From contig BRKX01000011.1 of NCBI GenBank assembly GCA_026008535.1, forward strand, positions 43,012,183-43,076,182: a stretch of DNA of 64,000 nucleotides. The letters run 5' to 3'. Both the position numbers and the translations under genes were made by a program. This document shows positions 35,620 through 47,981 of the stretch, one piece after another; within the stretch, counting starts at the first letter, position 1, and each line of letters opens with the position of its first letter. This DNA is from Perilla frutescens. Its lineage: Eukaryota > Streptophyta > Magnoliopsida > Lamiales > Lamiaceae. The notes under the pieces were generated by a model, which was not told the DNA's origin, did no database searches, and saw only the letters and a list, made by a program, of their open reading frames with translations.

Positions 35620-36919
35620 CTTTAAGTTTCATATTAAAATATTTAAAAAATTATTCACTCCACGTGATTATATTTTCTTGTGAATCATAATTGTTTTACA
35701 TCTATAAATAAAATTTTCCTTAAAAATTATCAAATTACTTCTTATAATATTATTCAAATTAATTATTTTTCATGTTTCGTAATGCTCTTCAGTGCTTTAA
35801 AGTTCTCTACCTCGTGTGCATATGTTGATGAGATAAGTATAAATGGATTGATGATTCACACCAAATACATTCATACATTTCCTCTCAAATTTAACATTTT
35901 CATTTTATATATTAAAATTATTGGAATTTGTTATTTAACACATGTAGACACTCTTTTTTGTAATGCAATTTTTTGGTCAATCCCAATATTAAAAATAGTT
36001 GCTCCAAGTTAAATATTTAATACTAATAATTATATAACTTTCTATTATATTTTTAAGAGAAGTGTTACATGAGTTAGTAGGTAATAATATGACATATAAA
36101 AAAACTTTTAAGTCAAAATTAAAGAAAAATCCTTATAAGCTTTTTAAAAAATGATTGAAGTACAAAATAATATAAATTTTATATATTATTTAACAAAAAA
36201 TTAATTATGACTGTTAAGTTAATTATTTAACCTAGATATAAAACAGTATAACAAAATTATATTGGGCCTAATTGTTTGTTACGACTCAAGTTATATATAT
36301 TTTGTTTAATTAATATCCTATATTCCTATTTGTGTACTTTGAAAAATTAATAAAATGATACCAATAATCATGGTTACTAATTTTCTATTCTTTATCTTAA
36401 CTGATGTTATGATATTTGGTAAATTACATATATAATTATATGTTTTAAAATGTTAAATGTAATTAATGGTATATCCGAAGAAGGTCTCTAACTAATCATA
36501 TAATATTTATGTAATCACATATAAATATTTTGATTACATTTAAAACCCATAATATTTTCTCATTAGATTATAGTATGACCACATTAAAATTTAAAATATT
36601 AATTTATAAATATTGAAATACGTACAATGTATGGAAGAAATACTAATTTATAGTTAAAATAGATCGAAACCAAATAATTTAATATTTTATATAGTAGAGA
36701 ATTAACAAAATTCCTTTGAAAATCTAAACAACGGCTAAAGAATATATATGGAAAGTTCGCGCATCTTCAAAATTTATATGAGTTGGGCTAGGCCATATTT
36801 ATTGATGGAGTTGCGCCTCATATTTATATTGAGTGGTCTCATATAAAAATAGGGGAAAATTGCTTAAATCTGATATAGGGTAATTCTATTCACAACTCCA
36901 TTTTACTCTTTATAACCCT
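35620..36919. other. AT-rich intergenic DNA, no gene
   Basis: About 1.3 kb with no supported coding region. The frame at 35680-36012 is AT-rich with no recognisable domain. The end (36879-36928) belongs to a long inverted-repeat element that resumes at 48093. Confidence 0.6.
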
Positions 36920-36928
36920 CTAAATTAA

Positions 36929-37032
36929 GACAAAAACTTGTATGAGACCATCTAACGGGTCTCTTACGTTAGACGGATCTCCCTGACCCAACCCGGTCCC
37001 GACCCGACCTGACATATATATTAAAAAAAACG
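36929..37032 (+). repeat. Left terminal inverted repeat of the MULE
   Basis: It pairs with 47982-48092. The outermost 12 bp differ (GACAAAAACTTG versus GGGATGGACTTG), while the part from TCTAACGGG inward is well conserved. The ends begin with G, usual for MULEs. Confidence 0.88.
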
Positions 37033-38099
37033 GATTCTCTCGGCTTCAACCCGCGGATTCACCCCTCTCCCGTGATTCTCTGCTCGCTGCATCTCTCTCT
37101 CTCCCGCGATTCTCTCCTCCTCACCAACCGCCGGTGATTGTTCCCGCGTAACCGCACTCCTTCATATTTATCAATGGCTACTTTCTTGAAGGATTGAAGA
37201 AGATTTTGAGTTTTTTCTCTGTTTCTCTTTGATGTGTGCTATTTCTACTACTACATGTAAATCTTTAAGTGTTTCTCTTTGTGTTGATTTTGTATTATAG
37301 TCATTGAAATTCTGGACACACTTATTTTAATTTGTTACAGTGTTGTGGTTGTTGTGCCTTTGTGTTATCTGTTTTGGGTTGTTCGTTATTCTTATATAAG
37401 AAAAAATCAGGGATATTCCAACTTTAATAATTAGGTGCAGTCTTTTCAGATTGCATTTAGGTGGAGAAACAAGACAGATTTTACAGTAAATGAGTCATGT
37501 GCCATGTGTTGGTGTTGGCACTGTTGTTCGAGATTTATGGTCATTTGATTGTTGTTGATGCTTGTCTGCTTACATACTGGTACAGTTCGTGGTGTTGAGC
37601 TTTCTTCATGTGTCGTGTTGAATTATTTGTGTTGAGAAGAGAACTTTGACGATCCAATGTTATTTTATTCTAAATTTCTATAATTCAGTGCTTGTTGTTT
37701 AAGCCTTGATGAACTTTGATTTCAATAGTGCTATTATTGACTCTAGTATGATAGTGCTATTATTGACTCTTATATGATGCTTTTATTCTATGCTTTGTAG
37801 TTGAATTTTTTGGTGATGGAACGAATTAAGAAGAGGTTGCAGCGACCTAGTAAGTTTGTACCTCAGGAAAAGAAGATGATGGTACAAGGTAAGAATTTTG
37901 GTATTTCATATTATGGTTTTGTATATATTTGTGTTACAAATTATATATGTTAGTAGTGTTAATTGCTCTTAATCTTGTCATTTTTATTGCAATGAGAATA
38001 CAGAAACAAATGTTGATGTTCCAAGGACATTTAAGAGGTCTAAACAATCTGTTAAGGAAGCTAAGGACAAAGATGTTGTAGTCAGGTAGTATATATATG

Positions 38100-38640
38100 C
38101 AGTCAACATTTTTTGATACTTGACAGGTTCTTAGTGATACTTTTATGTTAGTTAGACATACTTACATAAGTTTGTTATACTTATTCTTATTTAGTGATAC
38201 TTTATATTTATTTAGTAATACTTTTACATTCTTTAGTGATACTTTTACATACTTTAGTGATACTGTATTTTTGAAATATTGATACTTGACAGGCTTTAAG
38301 TGATACTTTTATTTTAGTTAGAAATATATCAGTTTGTGATACTTATTCTTATTTAGTGATACTTTATCTTTATTTAGTGATACTTTTACATTCTTTATTG
38401 ATATTTTTACATTCTTTAGAGATACTGTATTTTTGAAATATTGATACTTGACAGGTTTTTAGTGATACTTTTATTTTAGTTAGAGATACTTACATCAGTT
38501 TGTGATACTTATTCTTATTTAGTGATACTTTATGTTTGAAATATTGATACTTGACAGGTTCTTAGTAATACTTTTATTTTAGTTAGAGATACTTTTATGT
38601 TAGTCAGAGATACTTACATCAGTTTTAATTTATTTTTCAT
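38100..38640 (+). repeat. Intronic tandem array rich in AGTGATACTT
   Basis: The second intron of the Ulp1-like gene holds about eight exact copies of AGTGATACTT and many one-base variants. A larger unit, marked by GATACTTGACAGG, recurs four times (near 38116, 38281, 38443, 38547), giving higher-order repeats of roughly 100-165 bp. Confidence 0.9.
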
Positions 38641-39189
38641 ATTGCAGTGAATATAATGATGAGGAATGTGATGAGAGTGATGATAACAATGCTGAAGATT
38701 CTTCCTCTGAACATCAAGTCAAACATGAATCTAAGAGAACAAAGAGGACAAAAAGATCTGGTGAAGTGCAAAAAAAAAATTAGTCATTACTATTCAGAAG
38801 AAACTAATAAAAAAGACTGATGAGGAAAATGAGGAGTGTGATGGCAGGTAATTCATTTTTATTAGTACTGATACGCTATAGCCAGAAAATTTATAATTAC
38901 TAATGTCTTATATTTTTCATTGCAGTGGTAAGACTTTTTTGACCAAGTGTAGGCCTGCTGGGCTATCTTCACTTGCTCCAAAACTGAATGATTATCAAAG
39001 AAGGGTTGTGGAGGAGATTGGATTTTCTAGTATGCTATAATTGAGAGGTTTTGGGAGGATGTCTTGGCAGAGGATATCGTGGTTTGTGGAGAACTTCAAT
39101 GGAGCAAGTCGTGTTTTGTCATTTGAAGGTAATAGAAACTTAGTTATTACCTCAGATGACATTCACGATTTATTTATGTTGCCTAGAAA

Positions 39190-40422
39190 TAGGGATGTCA
39201 ATCGGGCCAACCCGTTTCGGTTTCGGGTCAATTCGGTTCGGGCCGAATCGGTTAAAAATTTTTTCGGGCCAAAAATTCTTGGCCCTAACCCTAACCCTTC
39301 GGTTTTCGGGCTAGCCCGTCGGACCAACATGCTAATGAATTTTTTTCACATGTATAGATTATATTTTGATAATTCTAAAAAATAGTCACCATCTCTTACT
39401 CTTAAAACCAACACGTTTTCTTTTTACCCTTCCCAAAAATAACATAAAATGAAAAAAAATATGGTGAATATAAAATTTCATTAACATCATAGTGCATCAA
39501 ATAAAGAAATCAACGGTACATGAAATGATAAATTACAATAATTTTCAATCATAATTTGTTCTTTCAAAAATAATAATTTCAAACTAAATCATAAATCTAA
39601 TTATAGTTCAATCTCCGAACTAATTGGAAATACAATCTTCTTCTATTTCAACAATAATATTTGAACATCTTTCAAATTCATGTTCATATTTCATTTTTAA
39701 AGTCTTCATTATTTATTTCATTTATTTTTGTATTTTTTCTTATACAATAAACAAACGATAACATTAGAATGTATATAAAATTAAATTATTGAAAACATGA
39801 TAAATAATATAATTTTAATACTTTAAAACATCAATACTATATAATAATAGATGGATAACGAGTGAAAGATAATTTTCTTAACAAAAATAAAATAAAATAA
39901 TTAAAAAATTAAAGTGAAAGGTTTTGACATTCAAAAAGTAACAAACGAATAAACAACATGTTTTATACATCATACTAAGCACTTATAAGTTATAACATTG
40001 ATAAATGCAATCATGTATGTCGTAAATGAAAATATAACATTTAATGAAAAATTGCATCATTGAATAAAACTCATTTACTATTAGTTGTAACTTTAAAAAT
40101 TCATAACTTTTAGCATACTTGGAATCTGTAAATGTATAATATATGGATGGAAAGATAATTGAGTTAGCTTTCCAACGCTTCCGACCGTTCGTGAATCGGA
40201 GTTTTCTACAAAAAGTTATGACGAAAACAACGAAGGCTACCAGGCCAGCCCGACGGGCCAACCCGCGGCCCGACCGGGCCAGCCCGTTTGGCCCGCCAGC
40301 CCGACCGGTTTGGCCCGTTCGGTTAATATTTTTTTCGGGCTGGAATTTTTCGGCCCTAACCCTATATTTTTCTCGGTCTATTCGGGCCAACCCATCGGTT
40401 TCGGGCTAAATTGACATCCCTA
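39190..40422. mobile_element. Non-autonomous hAT element (1233 bp) in the Ulp1-like exon
   Basis: The ends are TAGGGATGTCAAT and its exact inverse ATTGACATCCCTA. Perfect 8-bp duplications CCTAGAAA flank it (39182-39189 and 40423-40430), the hAT hallmark. The ends are GC-rich with repeated CGGGCC/GGCCCG words; the centre is AT-rich. It encodes no transposase. Removing it restores the coding phrase HDLFMLPRNEGVP. Confidence 0.95.
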
Positions 40423-42719
40423 CCTAGAAATGAGGGGGTTCCTATATTGAGGAATGATGATGGGACTAAGGATTTTCTTACTTATTTTAAGAACAGAAAT
40501 AGAATTGGGGATAACTTGTCTGTGTCTTCTATGCAAAAGATGTTACTTGAGATGGGAGATGGGGGGATGATTTTAAGAGATTGTTTATTTTGTACTGTTT
40601 GTCAACTTTTCTTGCTCCTACTGCCAATCAATTAGTTGACTTGAATGTGATGAGATCCCTAATGTCTATTGAGAGGATCTCTTCATTTGACTGGTGTGGG
40701 TATGTGTTGGAAAAAATGTGCTATGTGATTCGTATGTTTCATAGTTCTAGGACTCTTAGGCACTTGAATTGTTGCCTTCTTGTGCTGCCACTATTTTACT
40801 TTCATAGATTTAAATGGCAAGGTCGTATGTCATCTACGACACTCCCTCTGATCCAGCACTGGGACAAAGAGTCCATTAGAGCTAGATTGTGTGCTGAGTT
40901 GAATGTAGGGGGTTTTGGTCGTGGTGAATGGGTAGAAGGAGTCTACCCTATTACCAAGGGTGCTCCAAGGTTGGAGGGGAATGTAGGTGGGGTAGATGAT
41001 AGGGTAGTTAATGAAGGTGATATGCCTGTTCAAAGTCCAAGCTTAGAGCCAAGAGCTGGACCAAGTCGAGAGGTGCATGCTTCATATGTTGTAGATGAGA
41101 GATCTATAACATTTCAACTCCCAGTTACTGAGCAGGACAATGAAGAGATTTCTAGGATTACTAAAGATGTAAGTTCATGATTTATATTTTATCTTATTTA
41201 GTAATGTATTACTGTTTATTAGTGATACTTGACTTGTATTTTTTATTTTTTTCCCAACCTTTGGAGGAAGCTTTGCTGCTGATGAAGAGGGATTTGAACA
41301 TGGTTACTCATGTTCATCTGGAGAGGCTAGCAAAGATGAAGGATTTGATTCAAGTTAACATGGGGATAGAAGAATCACCTTCGTTATCTCCCAATTTGAT
41401 GTTTTTCTCAAGCTCGAAGCTGCACGAATACATTGATGAAGTTGTGGAAAACTTTTGGAAGATGAAGGCTGAGAAGGGGGAGAAAGTTTCAGAAGATGTC
41501 CAGGTTGAGTTGAAGCCAGAGCGTGCATAGAAGGAGCCTGAAGAAGAAGAAGAGTTTGAATGCCCAAAGTTTGATTTGCTAACACCTACACCACCCGAGG
41601 ATGTAAATAAGATTATCGACGATGTAGTGTCTGGTATTATTTTCTGTTTTTTGTACTAAATATGATTTTATATGTGTGTTAATTTTTTTATATGTTTAAT
41701 GTTAATACTTGTACTTTATTCATGCAGATCTGCAGAATTTGGGTAGGGAAGGTGATAAAGGCGTTGAGCTCATTCAAACTCCTTCTTCAAGACGTCCGTG
41801 CACGGAAAATCTACAGCAGAATATTGATGAGCAAGCTGGAGGAGAAGGTACTTCAGAGAAGAGGGAACCGTGGCCTGTTCCTGATGGCTTCCTGTTCAGG
41901 TGTCATTTTCTATTGAGCTATGCTAAGCTACTATCTGGTATGACGAGGGAGGAGAAGGATATTGTCGACTACTGCCTCATTGATGCAGTTGGTCATCGGT
42001 AAGTGATATTTTAATTTTTTGTTAATATTATATTAGTGATGCTTCAGTTATTGTAAATGATACATTTTTGGATGTGTACAGAAAAAATGGACAGGTTTTT
42101 GAGTATCGTGGAGAAGTTTTTGTAAACTTTGATGCGATCAGAACGATGAACGATACAAAGATGATAAATATTACTATTGTTGATGCGTGGGCTTTATTGA
42201 TGATTAAGTCGGAAAGAGTTTTTAAGATGAATAAAAGCTTCTATTTCAGTGCCCAACATTCTGTAAGGATTTATAACTCTTTTGTGTAGATGCATAAGTG
42301 TTCATTTATTTCTTATAGTCACATATGCATATTACTGATTTTTTTATTTTTTGTAGGTATACCTTGCAGGTGTTCTTGAAGGCAGGAGCATGAAGAAAAG
42401 ATTCGAGAAGTTTGGGATTACTGGGTGTCAAGAACTGAATTTCAGTTGTCAGATTTGTACAATGTGGATAGGGTAATATATTTGCATATTAAAAAAATTA
42501 ATATAGTTATTTTGGAATTCTATCTTCTTGTGTTTATAATTGCAGATTTTTATCCCAATCTGCCATTCTTATCATTTTGTTGCTGTTGTGATAAACTTTC
42601 TTGAGAAAAAATATTCAATAACTGGATAATTAAATTACCCAGATCGATCGAGATGATGTGATGTTCAAGCTTGCTGAGATAGCTATAAGTATCAATTCTT
42701 TAGTAGTACATTTTTCTGA

Positions 42720-43045
42720 AATAGTGATACTTGACACTTATGTAGTGATACTCTATCTGTTACTGAGTGATACTTTATTTTTGCTTAGTGATACTTGGTG
42801 ATTGTTGGCTTTTTTATAAACAGTGATACTTTATTTTTAAAATGGTGATACTTGATAATATTTTAGTGATACTTACATTATGTGGTGATATTTATTAGTG
42901 ATACTTTATATTTATTTAGTAATACTTTATATTTATTTAATGATACTTTTACATTCACTAGGTTTATCTTAGTGATTCCTTATTTTGCACATAGTGATAC
43001 TTTGGTTTTAGTTAGTGGTCCTCTTAGTTTTGCTTAGTGATACTT
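42720..43045 (+). repeat. Second intronic AGTGATACTT array
   Basis: This intron (between the His and Cys exons) contains about eight exact AGTGATACTT copies plus variants (GGTGATACTT, AGTAATACTT). Spacing is irregular, about 15-60 bp. Single copies also occur in the intron near 41220. Confidence 0.88.
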
Positions 43046-44082
43046 GACTGCATAAATTGCTGAAATATTTATCTTGTGCAGTGTGAACAGATGGGGGTTT
43101 TCCTGAATCAGATCAATCATCCAAAATGTGCAGATTTCGAGTCATATGGTGTTGAATTCCCAGCTTTCAATTGGAACAGAACTGAGCGAAACATCGATTG
43201 TGCAATTTATATCATGCACCAAATGGAAAAGTGCTCCTTATGAGAGTTTGGAGTTGTCTAAGGTATGGAATGATGTAATTGAAATTTTAATGCACTTTTA
43301 ATATTTTTTTTTGGTAATGTGACACATTTTTTTCTATTGCAGCTTGATGGAAGAAGGAGATTGAGAGCCCAATATGCTGCAAGCTGGTGGTGGTGTTGAT
43401 GTATGAATGTAGCTGATTGCTGGAGATAGGATGTGTGGATAGTCTAACATGCTAGGTTAAAGGTTAATCTTTTGGATGTTTGGTTAGTTTTTGTAATGAA
43501 TATGTGTTGGTTTTTGGATGTGAAATATTGAAATGTTGGGGGGTGGGAATTTAACATATGTTAGTTTGAACAGCTAGTATGAATAATTTAGTGTTTGGTT
43601 AGTTTTTAATATTTACCCTCGAAAGTGGCTCAATGTTTGTTATTTCCCTTTGCATGACTAATTATTCTTCACATTGTTTGCAGCTATAATTTCTTTTCCC
43701 ATGAAGTATGTTTTTGTTTCGAGGCATGAATATTTTTTGTGCGCAATTTACCAAAGCTGATTGTGGCACTGGCACGGAACACTGCATTTTATTCTTTCAA
43801 TGATTTCTCCTTCAATTATATTATTCAATTATAAAAAATAAGAAATTGATAAATTATATGTGATGTATCATTAGTGATTGAAGAAAGTATCACTATGAAT
43901 ACCATTAAGTAAAAATGATTAATAAAATCACAGTATCAATATTGATGAATAAAGTGTCACTGTAGATGTTATACAGTAACACTGTTTACTACATGAATAA
44001 TTTAATGCAAATAATTTTGTTAAATTAATTTATCAAGAAATAATATAACATGTTTTATGTTTTAACAATAATATAATAAGAA

Positions 44083-44610
44083 AATCACAAGTTATATAAT
44101 GAAGAAAATCACAGTATCAATAATGATGAGTAAAGTATCACTAAGCATCCGTGAAGTAACACTATTTGATAATCACAGTTTCAATAATATAATCTGGGAT
44201 ACATTTCTCAAAACAATCTGAATGCATTCTCAAAACAATCTGGGATTAGGGGTTTTGGACCCAAAATCACAAGTTATATGATGAAGAAAATCACAGTATC
44301 AATACTGATGAATAAAGTATCCCTAAGCATCCGTGAAGTAACACTATTTGATAATCACAGTTTCAATAATATAATCTGGGGTACATTTCTCAAAACAATC
44401 TGAATACATTCTCAAAACAATCTGGGATTACAGGTTTTGGACCCAAAATCACAAGTTATATGATGAAGAAAATCACAGTATCAATACTGATGAATAAAGT
44501 ATCACTAAGCATTCGTGAAGTAACACTGTTTGATAATCACGGTTTCAATAATATAATCTGGGATACATTTCTCAAAACAATCTGGGATTAGGGGTTTTGG
44601 ACCCAAACTC
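44083..44610 (-). repeat. Tandem triplication covering the transposase 3' end
   Basis: Three copies start near 44091, 44273 and 44445 (period about 172-182 bp), each with AAAATCACAAGTTATAT, AGTATCACTAAGCATCC-like and TCTCAAAACAATCTGGGATTA. The copy nearest the gene includes the end of the transposase frame and its stop, so the unit contains the last coding codons. Confidence 0.9.
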
Positions 44611-44805
44611 CTTTGAAATTGAAGTGCCACTTGTATTCTTCTTCTTTTTTTGAAGGTGCCCTTTGATTCTTTTTCTCCTACCCTTTGTGGTTGAACGTGC
44701 ATGATCCAATATTGGAATAGAAGAGCTTGAAACATATGTATCCGCCACAGAAGGCACTGCACTCAGCAGCTCTTCAACATATGCTACAACCTTGTTATGC
44801 TCTTC
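44572..44805 (-). pseudogene. Former C-terminal end of the transposase, cut off by a stop
   Basis: This is read in the same frame as the last transposase exon and directly follows its TAA. It encodes EEHNKVVAYVEELLSAVPS and a basic tract (KGRRKRIKGHLQKKKKN) that could serve as a nuclear localisation signal, ending near 44572 at PNPRLF. That it belonged to the transposase is inferred from frame continuity. Confidence 0.7.
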
Positions 44806-47786
44806 TTAAAGTATCTTTCTTCCCTCTTCATTATCTTTGACTTTCATAACAGTAGCATAGTACTTTCTCATCATATGATTTCTCCAAGAAATAGAATCTG
44901 TATTCTGGACAGGCTGCTTAGTTCCACTTCCAAATTTATCCCACAAATGAGCTTTCACCATTTTTGTCCATCTTTTATTAATATAAAGCTCATGTATCTC
45001 AACTATTGAATGCATATGAAGTATTCTGAGGATATGAGAACATAACAACCCACAAGCTTTAAATTTTTTACACGAGCAGACTATGAATTTATCAAGTTCA
45101 CTAAAACTGACATTATGAACTGTAATTCCCCCGTCATCCTTGACATTATAGAATAACAGTTTTTCATCAGAGTGAATGAGTTCACATTTCAAGGATATAC
45201 ACTTCAAAAATTCAGCTTCAAAATCAGTAAAGAGAGTCAATGTATATACCTCTGAAGCATGCTTGAGAAGTCCAGTCAACGACATAAACGATGTAGGTTG
45301 TGCTCTTGAGCATTGGAATTCATCAGATGCTTCATTTCTCCTCCAAGATTGGACTGTTCTTCTGAAAATATCATAAAATTCTGTCAAGCTTGTTGACTTC
45401 CTTGCATTGAATCCAATGGCACTATTTGTGCTTTCACTTCTTTGGGATGATAAAATTCCAGCAGAGAAAAAGTCCTTGTTCAAGCCAGTGCACCACTTCT
45501 CCTTGAGCGAATAGAGTCTGGAAAACCACGAGTTGTCCTCCAAATGATATGTTGATATCATAGAGTTCCAGCAATGTTCAAATTCATCTCTATTTGTGCA
45601 TCCGGACAAGCATTTTTGAAATTCATTAATGAAGGACTTGTTCGCTTTCAAATTCCCAAACCAGCTTATTGCATTTTGGTACAAATGCCACAAGCATAAC
45701 CGATGTCTTGTATCTGGAAAAATCTGCATTGAATAAAAAAAATTAACTGAAAAATTTATATACAGTAAAGGATCACTAGATATGATGTAAGTGCTATTAA
45801 CTATTGACGAAGTATCATTAACACTTAAACTTGTACCAATAGATGACATCTCAAATAAAAGATTCATTTAAGTGAATTATGATAAAATAGAGAAATATAC
45901 ATGTTCTATTGCAGTAACAATAGCTAGGTCTTGATCAGTAAATATTGATATAAGATATTTCCCCTCCATTGATTTCTTAAAAACTTCAAAGAGCCATAGA
46001 AATGAATCAATCCTCTCATCCGATATGAATACACATCCAAACATCACATTTTTCCAATGATTATTGATCCCTACAAATGGTGCACAAATGAGGTTATACT
46101 TGTTTGTACGGTATGTTGTGTCAAATACAACAACATCACTGTATATCATATAATCCTCTTTCATCATAGCATCTCTCCAAAAAACATTTGACAATCTCCC
46201 TTCATCATCTAACTTGACTCTAAAGAAAAAATCTTTATTTTCAACACCTTGTGCATGCATTTCATCAATGAGTGTTTGAGCATCTCCTCCTTCAATAATA
46301 CTCATCTTCAACCGGTTGACATAGTTTAAATGATCATTTAATGTGTGACCAACACAATCCTCTCCTTCCGCATCATGAGCCATGTATTGGAAAGAATCTG
46401 TAGCTCTTATCCCTGATGTGAGCATGCCCTCAATCACAACACCCTTCTCAGAGTTTATTGATCTGTGCGAACGGTGCATATGGCTCCATTCTCTTCTTGT
46501 AAGTGTGTGATTGTGCATGAGATTATGCTTAATAACTTCAAATAAACCATCATTATTGATCTTTGCTCTTAAATATGCCTTACAACCTGTGCGTGTGAGA
46601 TATGCCTTTCTTGAGGTAGAAGTGTTAGATTTTTTTGCTCCCTCAAAAGAACACAAAAGGTATTTCTCAACTACACTTCCATTTTCAGTTCTTGTTGTGG
46701 ATTTCGTAACACTAAACCCATTTTTAAGAGCACGACTACAATATAAGTTATATATATCATCAATGTTCTTCCTTTTCAAACTAACAAGGCAACCTCTTAC
46801 ATCAAAAGAATCACCTACAACATATTAGTAACAAATAAAATAGTGTCAATAAGTACTAGTGGGGTATAAAAACATATTGTTGATGTATCATTACTATCGA
46901 GTGAATCATAATTATTTTTTTAAGTGAAACAGTTGCAAAATATCAATAATACCTAGCGAAGGATTACTATCATCAGATAAAGTATCACTAAATACCATAG
47001 AAGTATCACTACTATATATAATTATTTTTAAGTGAAACAGTTGTAAAATATCAATAATATCTGGCGAAGGATTACTATTGAGAGTAAGTATCATTAAATA
47101 CCATAGAAGTATCACGATTGTTCAAAAGTCAATATATGAGTGTGATACACACTTTTCTTGATTTATACAGTAAGAAATAAGAATATATCAGTAACAAATA
47201 AATTAGTGTCAATAAGTAGTAGTGTTGTATCAAAAAAACACAGTTGATGTATCAGTACTATCGAGTGAATCATAATTATTTTTTTAAGTGAAACAATTAC
47301 AAAATATCAATAATACCTAGCGAAGGATTACTATCATGAGAGAAAATATCACTAAATACCATAGAAGTATCACTACTGTATATAATTATTTAGGCAGAAT
47401 CATAATTACAAAGAACAGAACTATAGTACTACTTACTCTCAATTTGCAACATAACAGATTCATTCTCGTTGATAGATGTTGTATCTACATCTTCAATATT
47501 CTCTTCATTATCAAGTATAACAATATCTGAAATTTACAAAATTTAAATTACTTTTAGGATTTCAATAACACTAATAGATTACTAAACTAAAACTTCAATG
47601 AATCAGTTCACACTAGCATATTATCAAACAGTTTGAATGCAAAATTTGATATATGTAATAATTGATGAAAAATTGAATCAAAATTATAAATTTTATAAAA
47701 TAAGAACACATACCTATCGTTTCTTTGCTGGAATTGGCGGAAATTCCTCCGAAAGGAACCGTAGTTAGTTTTCCCAAATCATCCAT
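44806..47786 (-). CDS. FAR1/MULE-type transposase, four exons, premature stop near the C-terminus
   Basis: The transposase cuts and inserts MULE DNA at the inverted repeats. Exons, from the intron borders and matching phases: 47714-47786, 47437-47526, 45901-46814, 44806-45723, giving 664 codons. The N-terminus has an acidic stretch, then a FAR1 DNA-binding domain (KRKNIDDIYNLYCSRALKNG ... GCKAYLRAKIN ... HNLMHNHTLTR). The MULE catalytic core follows: VVVFDTTYRTNKYNLICAPF (Asp), SIFTDQDLAIV (Asp), RLCLWHLYQN, SSQRSESTNSA (Glu), then a SWIM finger (CSCKKFKACGLLCSHIL). A TAA at 44806-44808 (likely from GAA) ends it; the same frame continues to 44572 with basic Lys/Arg-rich residues. The core appears intact, so the truncated product might still be functional. 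Confidence 0.88.
46815..47436 (-). repeat. Transposase intron 2 with tandem duplications and AGTGATACTT words
   Basis: Three related segments begin near 46913, 47023 and 47275 with AATTATTTTT..AAGTGAAACA and continue ...AAAATATCAATAATA..TGGCGAAGGATTACTAT. They include several AAGTATCACT words, which read AGTGATACTT on the transcribed (minus) strand. Confidence 0.85.
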
Positions 47787-47981
47787 TTAATAGTTGAACA
47801 AATCGCCGGAGGGGGGAAAATCTACGCGCCGCCGCGAGCTCGACTGGAAAACCTAGGCGGCGCGGTTATCTGGATGGGGAAAACGTGGCAGGGCGGCGAG
47901 CTGAGGAAGAAATCTAGCGGCGCGGCGAGCTTTGGGAGAAAATTTACGCGATCTAGAGGGAGAGTTGTGGGAGAAAAAATA

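Larger units (their letters stand above)
37816..43399 (+). pseudogene. Ulp1/C48 cysteine-protease-like gene of the MULE, decayed
   Basis: The exon-intron structure can still be read: ATG 37816; exons 37816-37888, 38004-38085, 38648-38847, 38926-41168 (with the hAT insertion), 41267-41633, 41728-41998, 42082-42262, 42357-42472, from 42546, 43082-43262, and from 43343. Exon 4 holds the N-terminal module (KTFLTKCRPAGLSSLAPKLN, VVEEIGF). The C-terminal part retains the catalytic His (SYHFVAVVINF) and Cys (RNIDCAIYIMHQM) regions of Ulp1 peptidases. Defects: one base missing in an A10 run (about 38770), TAA near 39039, the hAT insertion, one extra G near 40560, TAG near 41528, a frame change in exon 8, a likely GT-to-AT donor change near 42683, and TGA near 43240. 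In the family the protease would cleave SUMO-like conjugates; this copy cannot make it. Confidence 0.85.

Noticed and set aside
38100..38640. CRISPR-like spaced repeats
   Set aside because: The repeats are intronic, of variable length with related spacers, in plant DNA; they form a degenerate tandem array.
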